From NCBI GenBank assembly GCA_046303115.1, contig JBKCGZ010000014.1, forward strand, positions 1-24,822: a stretch of 24,822 nucleotides of DNA, in the 5' to 3' direction. The DNA comes from CAINEC01 sp046303115 (lineage in GTDB: Bacteria > Bacteroidota > Bacteroidia > AKYH767-A > OLB10). The notes under the pieces were generated by a model. It ran no database searches, was not told the DNA's origin, and saw nothing but the letters and a program-made list of their open reading frames with translations. Shown piece by piece: positions 6,651 to 14,156 of this stretch. A program made the translations under genes and the position numbers. Position 1 is the stretch's first letter. Each line of letters begins with the position of its first letter.

Positions 6651-9521
6651 ATGTCACTTTATTCATTTTCCGATCGCCATATCGGACCTGGTCACCAGGA
6701 AACAGCAGAAATGTTAAAAGCAATAGGAGTTGCTTCTATTGATGAATTGATTAATCAAACAATCCCGTCTGACATTCGTTTGTCAAAGGAATTATCAATC
6801 GGCGAAGCTGTTGATGAAACAACTTATATCAATGACCTGAGAAAGGTAGCAGCGAAGAATAAAATGTTTCGTTCATACATCGGATTAGGTTATTATGGTA
6901 CAATCACTCCTCCGGTCATTTTAAGAAATATTTTTGAAAATCCAGGTTGGTATACAGCTTATACTCCTTATCAGGCTGAAATCGCTCAAGGTCGTTTAGA
7001 AGCTTTGTTAAATTATCAGACAATTGTTTCTGATTTAACAGGTTTGCCAATGGCAAACGCATCTTTATTAGATGAAGCTACTGCGGCAGCAGAAGGAATG
7101 ACAATGTTGTTCCACACAAGAAGTAAGGATAAGGTGAAGAATAACGCAGTGAAGTTTTTTGTGTCTGATGAAGTTTTTCCTCAAACGATAGATGTTTTAA
7201 AAACGCGTGCGGAGCCTTTAGGAATTGAATTAGAAATTGGCGATTATGCTTCGTTTAGTTTTGATGATGATTTCTACGGAGTAATATTACAATATCCAGG
7301 AAAGAGTGGGGTAATCAACGATTACAGCGGTTTCACAGCGAAGTGTAAAACGAAGGATATTCGTGTAGTGGTTGCTGCTGATATTTTATCGTTAGTGATG
7401 TTAACGCCTCCAGGTGAGTGGGGTGCTGATGTTGTGGTTGGAAATTCACAGCGCTTCGGAGTTCCGATGGGTTATGGCGGACCTCATGCAGCATTTTTTG
7501 CAACGAAAGAAGATTATAAGCGTGATATTCCAGGAAGAATTATCGGATTAAGTTTAGATGCTGCTGGTAAGCCTGCGTTACGTATGGCATTACAAACGCG
7601 TGAGCAACATATCAAACGTGATAAAGCTACTTCTAACATTTGTACAGCGCAGGTATTGTTAGCTGTTATGGCTTCAATGTATGTTGTTTATCATGGATCA
7701 GATGGAGTAAAATCAATTGCTGCATCCGTGCATAATAAAGCTTGTGATTTAGCAAGTGCTTTGAAAAATGCTGGTTACGAACTGGCACATGAAGCATATT
7801 TCGACACTATTACAGTAGCTGCTAACGGTATGGCAGCTACGATAAAAGCAAATGCAGTTGCAAAAGGAATTAATTTCAGATATGAAGATGATGCAGTTGT
7901 AATTGCTGTTGATGAAACAACTTCAACGAATGATTTAAGAGATATCGTTGCTGTTTTTGCAAATGCGAACGGAAGTGATGTTGTATTTGAATCAACAAAC
8001 GCTAGTGTTATCAATGCTGATTATTCATTAAGCAGAAAGTCTACATTCTTAACCAATATTGTTTTCAATAAATACAGAAGCGAAACAGATATGTTGCGCT
8101 ACATAAAACATTTAGAGAATAAAGATTTAGCGTTAAATCATTCGATGATTGCATTAGGTTCATGTACGATGAAATTAAATGCAACGAGTGAAATGATGCC
8201 TTTAAGCTGGCCTCTATGGAATAATATTCATCCTTTTGCGCCATTAGATCAGACGCAAGGATATCAGCAAATCATCAGAGAACTTGAAAGTCATTTATGC
8301 GATGTTACAGGATTTGATGCGATCTCACTGCAGCCTAACTCAGGTGCACAGGGAGAGTATGCAGGTTTGATGGCTATCCGTGGATACTTGCAAGCAAAAG
8401 GCGAAGGACATCGTAATATTGTTTTAATTCCGCAAAGTGCGCACGGTACTAATCCAGCGTCAGCAGTAATGGCGGGTTGGAATGTTGTCGTTACTAAATG
8501 TGATGAGAACGGAAACGTTGACATTGCTGACTTGAAAGAAAAAGCTGAGAAGCATAAAGATAATTTGGCTGCTGTGATGGTTACTTATCCAAGTACACAC
8601 GGTGTGTATGAAGAAGGTATCCGCGAGTTAACACAAATTATTCATGATAACGGCGGACAAGTTTATATGGATGGTGCTAATATGAATGCACAAGTAGGAT
8701 TAACAAGTCCAGGAATGATTGGCGCTGATGTTTGTCATTTGAACTTGCATAAGACATTCGCAATCCCTCATGGTGGCGGTGGTCCTGGAATGGGCCCTAT
8801 CGGAGTGAGAAGTCATTTAGCTCCTTACCTTTCTAATCATGCTGTCATTAATATTAGTAAAGAGCGTATAGGCACAGCAGTTAGTGCAGCTCCTTGGGGA
8901 AGCGCATTGATTTTGCTTATCTCTTACGGCTATATTAAAATGTTAGGTAGTAAAGGTGTTACTGATGCAACTAAGTATGCAATTCTTAATGCCAACTATA
9001 TGAAGACTCGTTTAGAAGGGCATTATCCGATTTTATACAAAGGTACTCACGGACATTGCGCGCATGAGATGATTTTAGATTGTCGTGCGTTTAAGCAGTC
9101 TGCAGGAATAGAAGCTGGTGATATAGCTAAGCGTCTGATGGATTATGGATTCCATGCTCCAACAGTAGCTTTCCCGGTAGCAGGAACATTAATGGTTGAG
9201 CCTACAGAAAGTGAATCGAAAGAAGAGTTAGATCGTTTCTGTGATGCTATGATTTCTATTCGTGAAGAAATTCGTGCTTTAGAAAATGGTGAAGGCGATA
9301 AGCATAATAATGTTTTGTTGAATGCACCACATACAGCAGAAGAATTAACAGCGGATGACTGGAGTTATCCTTACTCTAGAAAGCAAGCAGCTTATCCAGC
9401 TACTTGGTTATCTGCAAATAAATTCTGGCCTACAGTTAAACGAGTAGATAATGCATACGGTGATCGTAATCTCGTATGTACTTGTCCTGATATAAGTTCA
9501 TACGAAGAGGCAATTGCTTAA
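6651..9521 (+). CDS. gcvP: Glycine dehydrogenase (aminomethyl-transferring), P-protein
   Basis: GcvP decarboxylates glycine and passes the aminomethyl group to the lipoyl arm of GcvH in the cytoplasmic glycine cleavage system, feeding one-carbon units to folate. At 956 residues it is the single-chain form, with both the N-terminal half (about 1-440) and the catalytic half (about 450-956) in one protein, as in E. coli. The start F-S-D-R-H-I-G-P is typical of the family. The PLP-binding lysine is K701 in the motif H-L-N-L-H-K-T-F, followed by the glycine-rich H-G-G-G-G-P-G. The family motif G-S-C-T-M-K-L-N is present near residues 502-509. GcvT and GcvH are not in this window, so the system is not one operon here. 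A terminator follows directly. Confidence 0.98.
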   Translation: MSLYSFSDRHIGPGHQETAEMLKAIGVASIDELINQTIPSDIRLSKELSIGEAVDETTYINDLRKVAAKNKMFRSYIGLGYYGTITPPVILRNIFENPGWYTAYTPYQAEIAQGRLEALLNYQTIVSDLTGLPMANASLLDEATAAAEGMTMLFHTRSKDKVKNNAVKFFVSDEVFPQTIDVLKTRAEPLGIELEIGDYASFSFDDDFYGVILQYPGKSGVINDYSGFTAKCKTKDIRVVVAADILSLVMLTPPGEWGADVVVGNSQRFGVPMGYGGPHAAFFATKEDYKRDIPGRIIGLSLDAAGKPALRMALQTREQHIKRDKATSNICTAQVLLAVMASMYVVYHGSDGVKSIAASVHNKACDLASALKNAGYELAHEAYFDTITVAANGMAATIKANAVAKGINFRYEDDAVVIAVDETTSTNDLRDIVAVFANANGSDVVFESTNASVINADYSLSRKSTFLTNIVFNKYRSETDMLRYIKHLENKDLALNHSMIALGSCTMKLNATSEMMPLSWPLWNNIHPFAPLDQTQGYQQIIRELESHLCDVTGFDAISLQPNSGAQGEYAGLMAIRGYLQAKGEGHRNIVLIPQSAHGTNPASAVMAGWNVVVTKCDENGNVDIADLKEKAEKHKDNLAAVMVTYPSTHGVYEEGIRELTQIIHDNGGQVYMDGANMNAQVGLTSPGMIGADVCHLNLHKTFAIPHGGGGPGMGPIGVRSHLAPYLSNHAVINISKERIGTAVSAAPWGSALILLISYGYIKMLGSKGVTDATKYAILNANYMKTRLEGHYPILYKGTHGHCAHEMILDCRAFKQSAGIEAGDIAKRLMDYGFHAPTVAFPVAGTLMVEPTESESKEELDRFCDAMISIREEIRALENGEGDKHNNVLLNAPHTAEELTADDWSYPYSRKQAAYPATWLSANKFWPTVKRVDNAYGDRNLVCTCPDISSYEEAIA

Positions 9522-9527
9522 TATAAT

Positions 9528-9556
9528 AAGCCGGTTGTAAATCAATCGGCTTTTTT
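9528..9556 (+). terminator. Rho-independent terminator of gcvP
   Basis: AAGCCGGTTG and CAATCGGCTT form a ten-pair stem with one G-U pair and a loop of about five bases, followed by a run of T residues (9551-9556). It begins 6 nt after the gcvP stop and separates gcvP from the ACP phosphodiesterase gene. Confidence 0.85.
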
Positions 9557-9565
9557 ATTTAATCG

Positions 9566-10156
9566 ATGAACTATTTAGCTCACCTTTATTTAAGTGGAAA
9601 CAATCATGAAATAATGATTGGGAATTTTATTGCCGATCATGTAAAGGGAAAACAGATAGAGCTTTTTGATGAAGAGATTGTAAAAGGAATTAAACTACAT
9701 CGGTTGATAGATGAATTTACGGATACGCATAAAGTGGTGGAACAAAGTAAAATTAGGTTGCGAAGTGAATTTGGAAAATATTCTCCCGTTATTGTTGATG
9801 TTTTTTATGATCATTATTTAGCAATAAAGTGGGAGCAGTATCATCACGAAGATTTATCACTTTACGCTGATAACTTTTATACGTTATTAAATAATAATCA
9901 CCATCGATTGCCAATGAGAACACAGCAGATGATTCAATATATGATTCCTCAAAATTGGTTGTTGAATTATAAAACAATTGCTGGAATAAATAAGACACTT
10001 ACTGGAATGTCAAAGCGAACAAAGTTCGAATCAAAAATGGATGTAGCCGCTATTTATCTAGATCGATACTACTCTGAGTTTGAAAACGAATTTAATGAAT
10101 ACTTCGAAGAATTACGCACCTACGTAAGTGTAGTAGGTGGAGAGGTGCTTAGATAA
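9566..10156 (+). CDS. acpH: Acyl carrier protein phosphodiesterase (AcpH family, DUF479)
   Basis: AcpH removes the 4'-phosphopantetheine group from holo-acyl carrier protein and belongs to a distant branch of the HD phosphohydrolases. This 196-residue protein opens with the family signature: N2-Y-L-A-H6-L-x-L-S-G, then G19-N20-F-I-A-D24-H-V-K-G29. Later H46-R-L-I-D-E-F-T-D-T-H and D81-H-Y-L-A also match. Its length is typical of the family. The ATG lies 9 nt after the gcvP terminator, so it needs its own promoter, which I could not identify with confidence. The last 15 residues are encoded by DNA holding two alternative hairpins (10116-10148). The real role of AcpH in cells is still poorly understood. 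Confidence 0.88.
   Translation: MNYLAHLYLSGNNHEIMIGNFIADHVKGKQIELFDEEIVKGIKLHRLIDEFTDTHKVVEQSKIRLRSEFGKYSPVIVDVFYDHYLAIKWEQYHHEDLSLYADNFYTLLNNNHHRLPMRTQQMIQYMIPQNWLLNYKTIAGINKTLTGMSKRTKFESKMDVAAIYLDRYYSEFENEFNEYFEELRTYVSVVGGEVLR
10116..10148 (+). repeat. Overlapping inverted repeats at the 3' end of acpH
   Basis: CACCTAC (10117-10123) pairs with GTAGGTG (10133-10139) across 9 nt, and GCACCT (10116-10121) can instead pair with AGGTGC (10143-10148). The two stems exclude each other. No T-run follows, so it is not an ordinary terminator. It is inside the coding region and may be chance. Confidence 0.4.
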
Positions 10157-10210
10157 TTATACGGTAAAATAAATCAATAACTATTAAAATTATTGTTAGT
10201 CAATCAGCAA

Positions 10211-10774
10211 ATGGAACAAGTATTTGTACAAGATAGAATTTTTGATAAAATTGATGAACTAGCAAATGGTGAATACGATAATTGTACATTCAAAAATTGT
10301 AATTTTTCAAACACGGATTTATCGCAATTCACTTTTACCGATTGTACTTTTAATTCCTGTGATTTAAGTTTAGCAAAATTGAACAAGACTTCTTTTAGAG
10401 ATGTGCAATTTAAAGATTGTAAAATGCTCGGACTTCGTTTTGATACTTGTAACGACTTTGGACTATCGTTTAGTTTTACGAATTGTCAACTTAATCACTC
10501 GTCGTTTTATAAATCACATATTGTAAAAACAGTTTTCAAAGATTCACAATTAGAAGACGTAGATTTTGCCGAGGCTGATTTAACAGCATCTATTTTTGAT
10601 AATTGTAATTTGCTACAGGCAATTTTTGATCGTACTATTCTCGAAAAAGCTGACCTTCGAACATCGTATAATTTTTTTATTGATCCAGATGTTAATCAAA
10701 TCAGGAAAGCAAAATTTTCAGTTGATGGTTTAGTTGGACTACTGGCTAAATACGATATTATAATTGAAAAATAA
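10211..10774 (+). CDS. Pentapeptide-repeat protein, Qnr/McbG-like
   Basis: From the ATG at 10211 this is a 187-residue protein; a TTG 18 nt upstream is less likely. It is built almost wholly of five-residue repeats with a central Phe, Leu or similar (for example C-T-F-K-N, C-N-F-S-N, T-D-L-S-Q, F-T-F-T-D, C-T-F-N-S), which fold as a right-handed quadrilateral beta-helix. The repeats run from about residue 20 to 150. After them the C-terminus (about 150-187) reads D-P-D-V-N-Q-I-R-K-A-K-F-S, then G-L-x-G-L-L-x-K-Y-D-I. A C-terminal segment of this kind is found in Qnr- and McbG-like proteins, which mimic DNA and protect DNA gyrase. Most chromosomal relatives have no proven role, so gyrase protection is only a guess. 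It follows acpH after 54 nt. Confidence 0.82.
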   Translation: MEQVFVQDRIFDKIDELANGEYDNCTFKNCNFSNTDLSQFTFTDCTFNSCDLSLAKLNKTSFRDVQFKDCKMLGLRFDTCNDFGLSFSFTNCQLNHSSFYKSHIVKTVFKDSQLEDVDFAEADLTASIFDNCNLLQAIFDRTILEKADLRTSYNFFIDPDVNQIRKAKFSVDGLVGLLAKYDIIIEK

Positions 10775-10802
10775 TTATATGTTCCAAATTCAAATTATTT
10801 TT
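10767..10802 (+). terminator. Possible weak AT-only terminator after the pentapeptide gene
   Basis: AAAAATAATT (10767-10776) and AATTATTTTT (10793-10802) could pair as ten A-T pairs over a 16-nt loop, followed by more T residues. It overlaps the last codons of the pentapeptide gene. The stem has no G-C pairs, so it may be only AT-rich spacer. Confidence 0.3.
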
Positions 10803-10830
10803 TTATTTTTATAAACTAAAATATGTGACA

Positions 10831-11781
10831 ATGAAAAAACAATTACTTACGCTAATCGCAATATTTGCAACTAATATTTTATTTGCACAAGTACCATCTT
10901 ATGTACCAACTACAGGTTTACTTGCATGGTATAATTTCAATGGTACTGGTGCTAATGCAAATAATGCATCGTTAAATACCTTGGCTAATTATGGTGCTAG
11001 CTTCGTTCCTGATCGTTTTGGAAACGTAAACGCAGCTGCTTTTGTTGATGGTTTAGGAACTCAATGGATGCAATTGTTGACACCCTCATTTACATTTTCA
11101 CAAACAGGTGGGTATACAATTTCGGTATGGGTAAAGAAAAGTGTTCAGTCTTCTTCAGGTGTGGTTATTATGTCTGGAAATACAACAGCCTCAAATTTTA
11201 TTACCAATATTCAAGGAAATAACGGTGTTCAATTTGGAGCGTGTAAGCAGCAGTCGCCTTGGACATGGTTAAATTGTGCTGATACTGTTGGTGCATGGAT
11301 GCATTTAGTAGGAACATATTCTAATACAAAAATGAAATTATATCGTGATGGAGTATTGATGGATAGTACTACTTTCACTGCCACAGGAACTTCCGCGGTT
11401 AATCAGCCTTTATGGATTGGTCGTGGTCCAAGTGGAAATTATTATACAGGTGTTTTTGATGATATCGGAATTTGGAATCGTTCATTAACTCAAGCAGAAA
11501 TAACAGCTTTGTTTAATTCTCAAACGACTACTGGATTAAATAATCAGGAAAAAAATCAGGCGGTAGTTTTTCCTAATCCAACTAAAGATGCTGTTTCAAT
11601 TCAATTAAATTTTGGAATCGACAAAAAGTATATCATCACGAATGTTGAAGGAAAAAGAATGAGTGAAGGGGTGATTAATAGCACTGACTTTAAAGTTGAT
11701 TTAACGGAGTTTCCTAAAGGGGTTTATTATTTGAATCTTGTGGATGGTTCTGTTGGAGCAATAAAATTGGTGAAGGAGTAG
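10831..11781 (+). CDS. Secreted LamG-like (concanavalin A-fold) protein with T9SS sorting domain
   Basis: From the ATG at 10831 this is a 316-residue protein; a GTG two codons upstream is less likely. It has a signal peptide (M-K-K-Q start, cut likely after F18-A-Q20). Residues about 28-228 form a LamG-like jelly-roll domain: L-L-A-W-Y-N-F-N-G near 30-38, Y-T-I-S-V-W at 95-100, and the typical end D210-D-I-G-I-W-N-R-S-L-T. Such domains often bind glycans or mediate adhesion. Residues 244-316 are a type A C-terminal sorting domain (V-V-F-P-N-P-T, then F-P-K-G-V-Y-Y-L-N-L, ending with K-L-V-K-E), which sends the protein through the type IX secretion system. It has no visible catalytic motif. 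The glycosyltransferase gene follows after 81 nt without a clear terminator. Confidence 0.85.
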   Translation: MKKQLLTLIAIFATNILFAQVPSYVPTTGLLAWYNFNGTGANANNASLNTLANYGASFVPDRFGNVNAAAFVDGLGTQWMQLLTPSFTFSQTGGYTISVWVKKSVQSSSGVVIMSGNTTASNFITNIQGNNGVQFGACKQQSPWTWLNCADTVGAWMHLVGTYSNTKMKLYRDGVLMDSTTFTATGTSAVNQPLWIGRGPSGNYYTGVFDDIGIWNRSLTQAEITALFNSQTTTGLNNQEKNQAVVFPNPTKDAVSIQLNFGIDKKYIITNVEGKRMSEGVINSTDFKVDLTEFPKGVYYLNLVDGSVGAIKLVKE

Positions 11782-11862
11782 TTTGCTTGATTAATTTGAG
11801 AATTTGAAAATGGGATAGTGCTTAAGAACACTCTTTAAAGATTGTCATTTACATTATAAATA

Positions 11863-12777
11863 ATGCTTGTACTTATCAATGGATTGCCTTTGTTCAGCAA
11901 ACGACTTGCAGATGACTTAAATTCATTTGATGCTTCTATTAGATTTGTTTTTTGTGACACGTATAATTCGAAAGTTCAGCAGTTAAAATTTTTAGCGCTA
12001 TTACCATTCGCAGATCTTGTTATCTCTATGAATGGGGTAACTGATAATAGTGGATCATTAAATGCCGTACGAAAGCTGAATAAGAAGTTAGTAATGCAAT
12101 GGCAGGGAACAGACTCTCTAATAGCTATGGAGCGTTTTAAAAATGGGACCATTAAAAGAGATTACATCAGTCATGCTCTTCATTTTGTTGATTCACCATG
12201 GTTGTTTAATGAACTAACTTCAATCAATCTAGAACCTCAATACTTGCCTTTTAAGTTTGCAAAGGAGAAAGTTGCAATCGAAAAATATAATGGTATCTCT
12301 GCCATGACATATATTGCCGATAAGCGCCAGCCTTTTTATGGTATTCATCAATTTAAAGCTGTTGCAGAAGCTAATCCTGATATTGAGTTTAAATTATTTG
12401 GTGTGGTTAATCCTGAAGTGGAATTACCTGCTAATGTCAAATCGTTTGGTTGGGTATCGAATGATATTTTTCAAAAACACTTGCGTGAAACACCTGTTTT
12501 TTTTCGATTGGCTGAGCATGAAGGCTTTCCGGTTTCTGTAATTGAAGCAATGAGCTTTGGATGTGAAGTAATTATGACATCGCCTTACGAGTATTCTATT
12601 CAAGCTAAAACAAACGAAGAAGTAATCAGTGCTTTTGAAAAAGCATCACAGCTTGTTTCTAATCGTAATTTTATTCCTAACCATGATTTAATCAATATGG
12701 TTAAGCGCGATTATAAAAAGGAAACAATATTGAGCAATTATATTAGTAAATTAAAATCACTTGTTTCTATAAATTAA
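11863..12777 (+). CDS. Glycosyltransferase, GT-B fold (GT4-like)
   Basis: This 304-residue protein has no signal peptide or membrane segment and should be a cytoplasmic or peripheral glycosyltransferase. The C-terminal half carries the GT4 EX7E motif, E220-G-F-P-V-S-V-I-E228, which positions the nucleotide-sugar donor, followed by A-M-S-F-G. The N-terminal half has short strands and W80-Q-G-T-D-S, as seen in the acceptor domain of several GT-B enzymes. At 304 residues it is shorter than most GT4 enzymes (about 350-400), mainly in the N-terminal domain. Donor and acceptor are unknown. Its stop shares TTAA with the stop of the convergent Kazal gene. It could modify the secreted LamG protein next to it, but that is only neighbourhood reasoning. 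Confidence 0.8.
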   Translation: MLVLINGLPLFSKRLADDLNSFDASIRFVFCDTYNSKVQQLKFLALLPFADLVISMNGVTDNSGSLNAVRKLNKKLVMQWQGTDSLIAMERFKNGTIKRDYISHALHFVDSPWLFNELTSINLEPQYLPFKFAKEKVAIEKYNGISAMTYIADKRQPFYGIHQFKAVAEANPDIEFKLFGVVNPEVELPANVKSFGWVSNDIFQKHLRETPVFFRLAEHEGFPVSVIEAMSFGCEVIMTSPYEYSIQAKTNEEVISAFEKASQLVSNRNFIPNHDLINMVKRDYKKETILSNYISKLKSLVSIN

Positions 12778-13274
12778 TCTGTCCTGTACTTATAAAACTT
12801 CTTTACCAATTGTTCTCCATCAGAAATAACTTGTAGCAAGTATACACCGCTATCTAAAAAGTTTAAATCTAATGGAAATGGATAAGCCCCTCCAATACTC
12901 GCAGCATCAGGAACAAAAATTTGATATTCAAATTCACGATACCCCAAAGTATTAAAAACTGTTACCAATACATTGCCTCTCGTTTTTCTATAAATCTGTA
13001 AGTTTAATTGATAAGTAACTGCATTCGGGGTTATATCAAAATCAAACGATCTGCAACTACCATCTGAATAATAATTTAATCCCGCTCTATAGAAAGCGTT
13101 ACATTCGTTTCGATACGTCTCGCCATCACATCCACAAACAGGTCTGTATTCAACAGGGCATGAGTAGGTTGGTTGCGCTTGTCTTAGCGAATCTTTACAT
13201 GCACCCGGTGTTTGTGCGCTTGTTTTCAACCAACCGAAAAAAAGCACAGAAAGAATAAATAGCATTCGTTTCAT
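12774..13274 (-). CDS. Secreted Kazal-type protease inhibitor-like protein with T9SS-like tail
   Basis: This 166-residue protein has a signal peptide (residues 1-20, cut likely after S19-A20). It then has a Kazal-like domain with six cysteines (C26, C39, C47, C49, C58, C74): C39-P-V-E-Y-R-P-V-C47-G-C49-D-G-x-T-Y54-R-N-E-C58 ... G72-S-C74. The C-G-C-D-G pattern and lack of a Cys three residues after C58 mark the non-classical bacterial form of Kazal domain. Kazal domains inhibit serine proteases. Residues about 76-166 look like a divergent type A T9SS sorting domain: F-D-I-T-P-N-A at the start, L-D-L-N-F-L-D-S-G-V-Y-L-L-Q-V late, then K-K-F-Y-K. It should be released or displayed outside the cell. 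Inhibitory activity is inferred only. Confidence 0.85.
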   Translation of the reverse strand: MKRMLFILSVLFFGWLKTSAQTPGACKDSLRQAQPTYSCPVEYRPVCGCDGETYRNECNAFYRAGLNYYSDGSCRSFDFDITPNAVTYQLNLQIYRKTRGNVLVTVFNTLGYREFEYQIFVPDAASIGGAYPFPLDLNFLDSGVYLLQVISDGEQLVKKFYKYRTD

Positions 13275-13280
13275 TAGTTA

Positions 13281-13288
13281 CAAATATA
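13281..13288 (-). promoter_or_regulatory. Promoter -7 box (TATATTTG) for the Kazal gene
   Basis: The minus strand reads TATATTTG, an exact TAnnTTTG match, 6 nt before the ATG. A TTTG lies 14 nt upstream (13303-13306) inside the tail of the sdh terminator, a shorter spacing than usual. The implied leader is a few nucleotides at most. Confidence 0.45.
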
Positions 13289-13303
13289 CGAGGTTACATC
13301 CTC

Positions 13304-13341
13304 AAATAAAAAGCCCTCCTAAAATTAATAGGAGGGCTTTT
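13304..13341 (-). terminator. Rho-independent terminator of the sdhCAB operon
   Basis: A perfect 12-bp stem, AAAAGCCCTCCT (13309-13320) and AGGAGGGCTTTT (13330-13341), with a 9-nt loop lies 22 nt after the sdhB stop. On the minus strand it is followed by a T-run (TTTTTAT). It separates the sdh operon from the Kazal gene, which is read in the same direction. Confidence 0.92.
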
Positions 13342-13363
13342 CTGTTTTAATGAGTTATTTCAA

Positions 13364-14122
13364 TTAATCACCTGAAACCATCGAAGAAAAATACTCTCTG
13401 TTCAGGCGCGCAATGTTGCTTACAGAAATTCCTTTCGGACATTCTGCTTCGCATGCTTCAGTGTTAGTACATGCACCAAATCCTGCTTCGTCGTGCGCCT
13501 TTAACATGTTTACTACACGTTGTTTCGCTTCGACTCTTCCCTGCGGTAATAATGCATATTGAGAAACTTTTGCTGATAAGAATAACATCGCCGATGAGTT
13601 CTTGCAAGCTGCAACGCAAGCTCCACAACCAATACATGCTGCTGAGTTAAATGCTTCGTCAGCGTTTGCCTTTGGAACAGGAATACTATTCGCGTCAGGT
13701 GCTGATCCTGTATTTACACTAATAAATCCTCCTGCATGTTGAATAGTATCAAAAGCTCTTCTGTCAACAACTAAATCTCTTAACACAGGAAATGCAGATG
13801 CTCTCCATGGTTCGATGATAACAGTGTCGCCATCTTTAAAGCTGCGCATGTGCAACTGACAAGTAGTTACTCCCTTGTTTGGCCCATGTGCGCGACCGTT
13901 AATATACATACTGCACATACCACAGATACCTTCACGGCAATCGTGATCAAATGCAATAGGCTCTTTTCCGCCTTTGATTAAGTCTTCGTTTACAACATCC
14001 AACATCTCTAAAAATGACATGTCAGGAGAAACGTTTTTTGCAGGATATGTTTCAAATTTTCCAGACGACTTTGCATTTTTTTGTCTCCAGACTTTTAAAG
14101 TTAAATTCATATTTCCACTCAT
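13364..14122 (-). CDS. sdhB: Succinate dehydrogenase / fumarate reductase iron-sulfur subunit
   Basis: SdhB carries electrons from the FAD in SdhA to the membrane subunit. At 252 residues it has the normal layout. The N-terminal ferredoxin domain binds [2Fe-2S] through C62-R-E-G-I-C67-G-M-C70 and C88. The C-terminal domain binds the other clusters through C163-I-G-C166-G-A-C169-x-x-x-C173 and C218-x5-C224-x3-C228-P. All expected cluster cysteines are present. It is the last gene of sdhCAB, 34 nt after sdhA, and is followed by the terminator at 13304-13341. The type B complex II of Bacteroidota runs as succinate dehydrogenase or fumarate reductase depending on the organism, and sequence alone does not tell the direction. 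Confidence 0.97.
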   Translation of the reverse strand: MSGNMNLTLKVWRQKNAKSSGKFETYPAKNVSPDMSFLEMLDVVNEDLIKGGKEPIAFDHDCREGICGMCSMYINGRAHGPNKGVTTCQLHMRSFKDGDTVIIEPWRASAFPVLRDLVVDRRAFDTIQHAGGFISVNTGSAPDANSIPVPKANADEAFNSAACIGCGACVAACKNSSAMLFLSAKVSQYALLPQGRVEAKQRVVNMLKAHDEAGFGACTNTEACEAECPKGISVSNIARLNREYFSSMVSGD

Positions 14123-14156
14123 GATGATAGCTATTTTTTATTTGGTGGGTTAAATG

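Noticed and set aside
7775..8524. Minus-strand open frames inside gcvP
   Set aside because: They are antisense shadows of a clear, full-length gcvP gene.
11817..11832. AGTG/CACT inverted repeat after the LamG gene
   Set aside because: A four-pair stem with an eight-base loop and no T-run is not a credible terminator.
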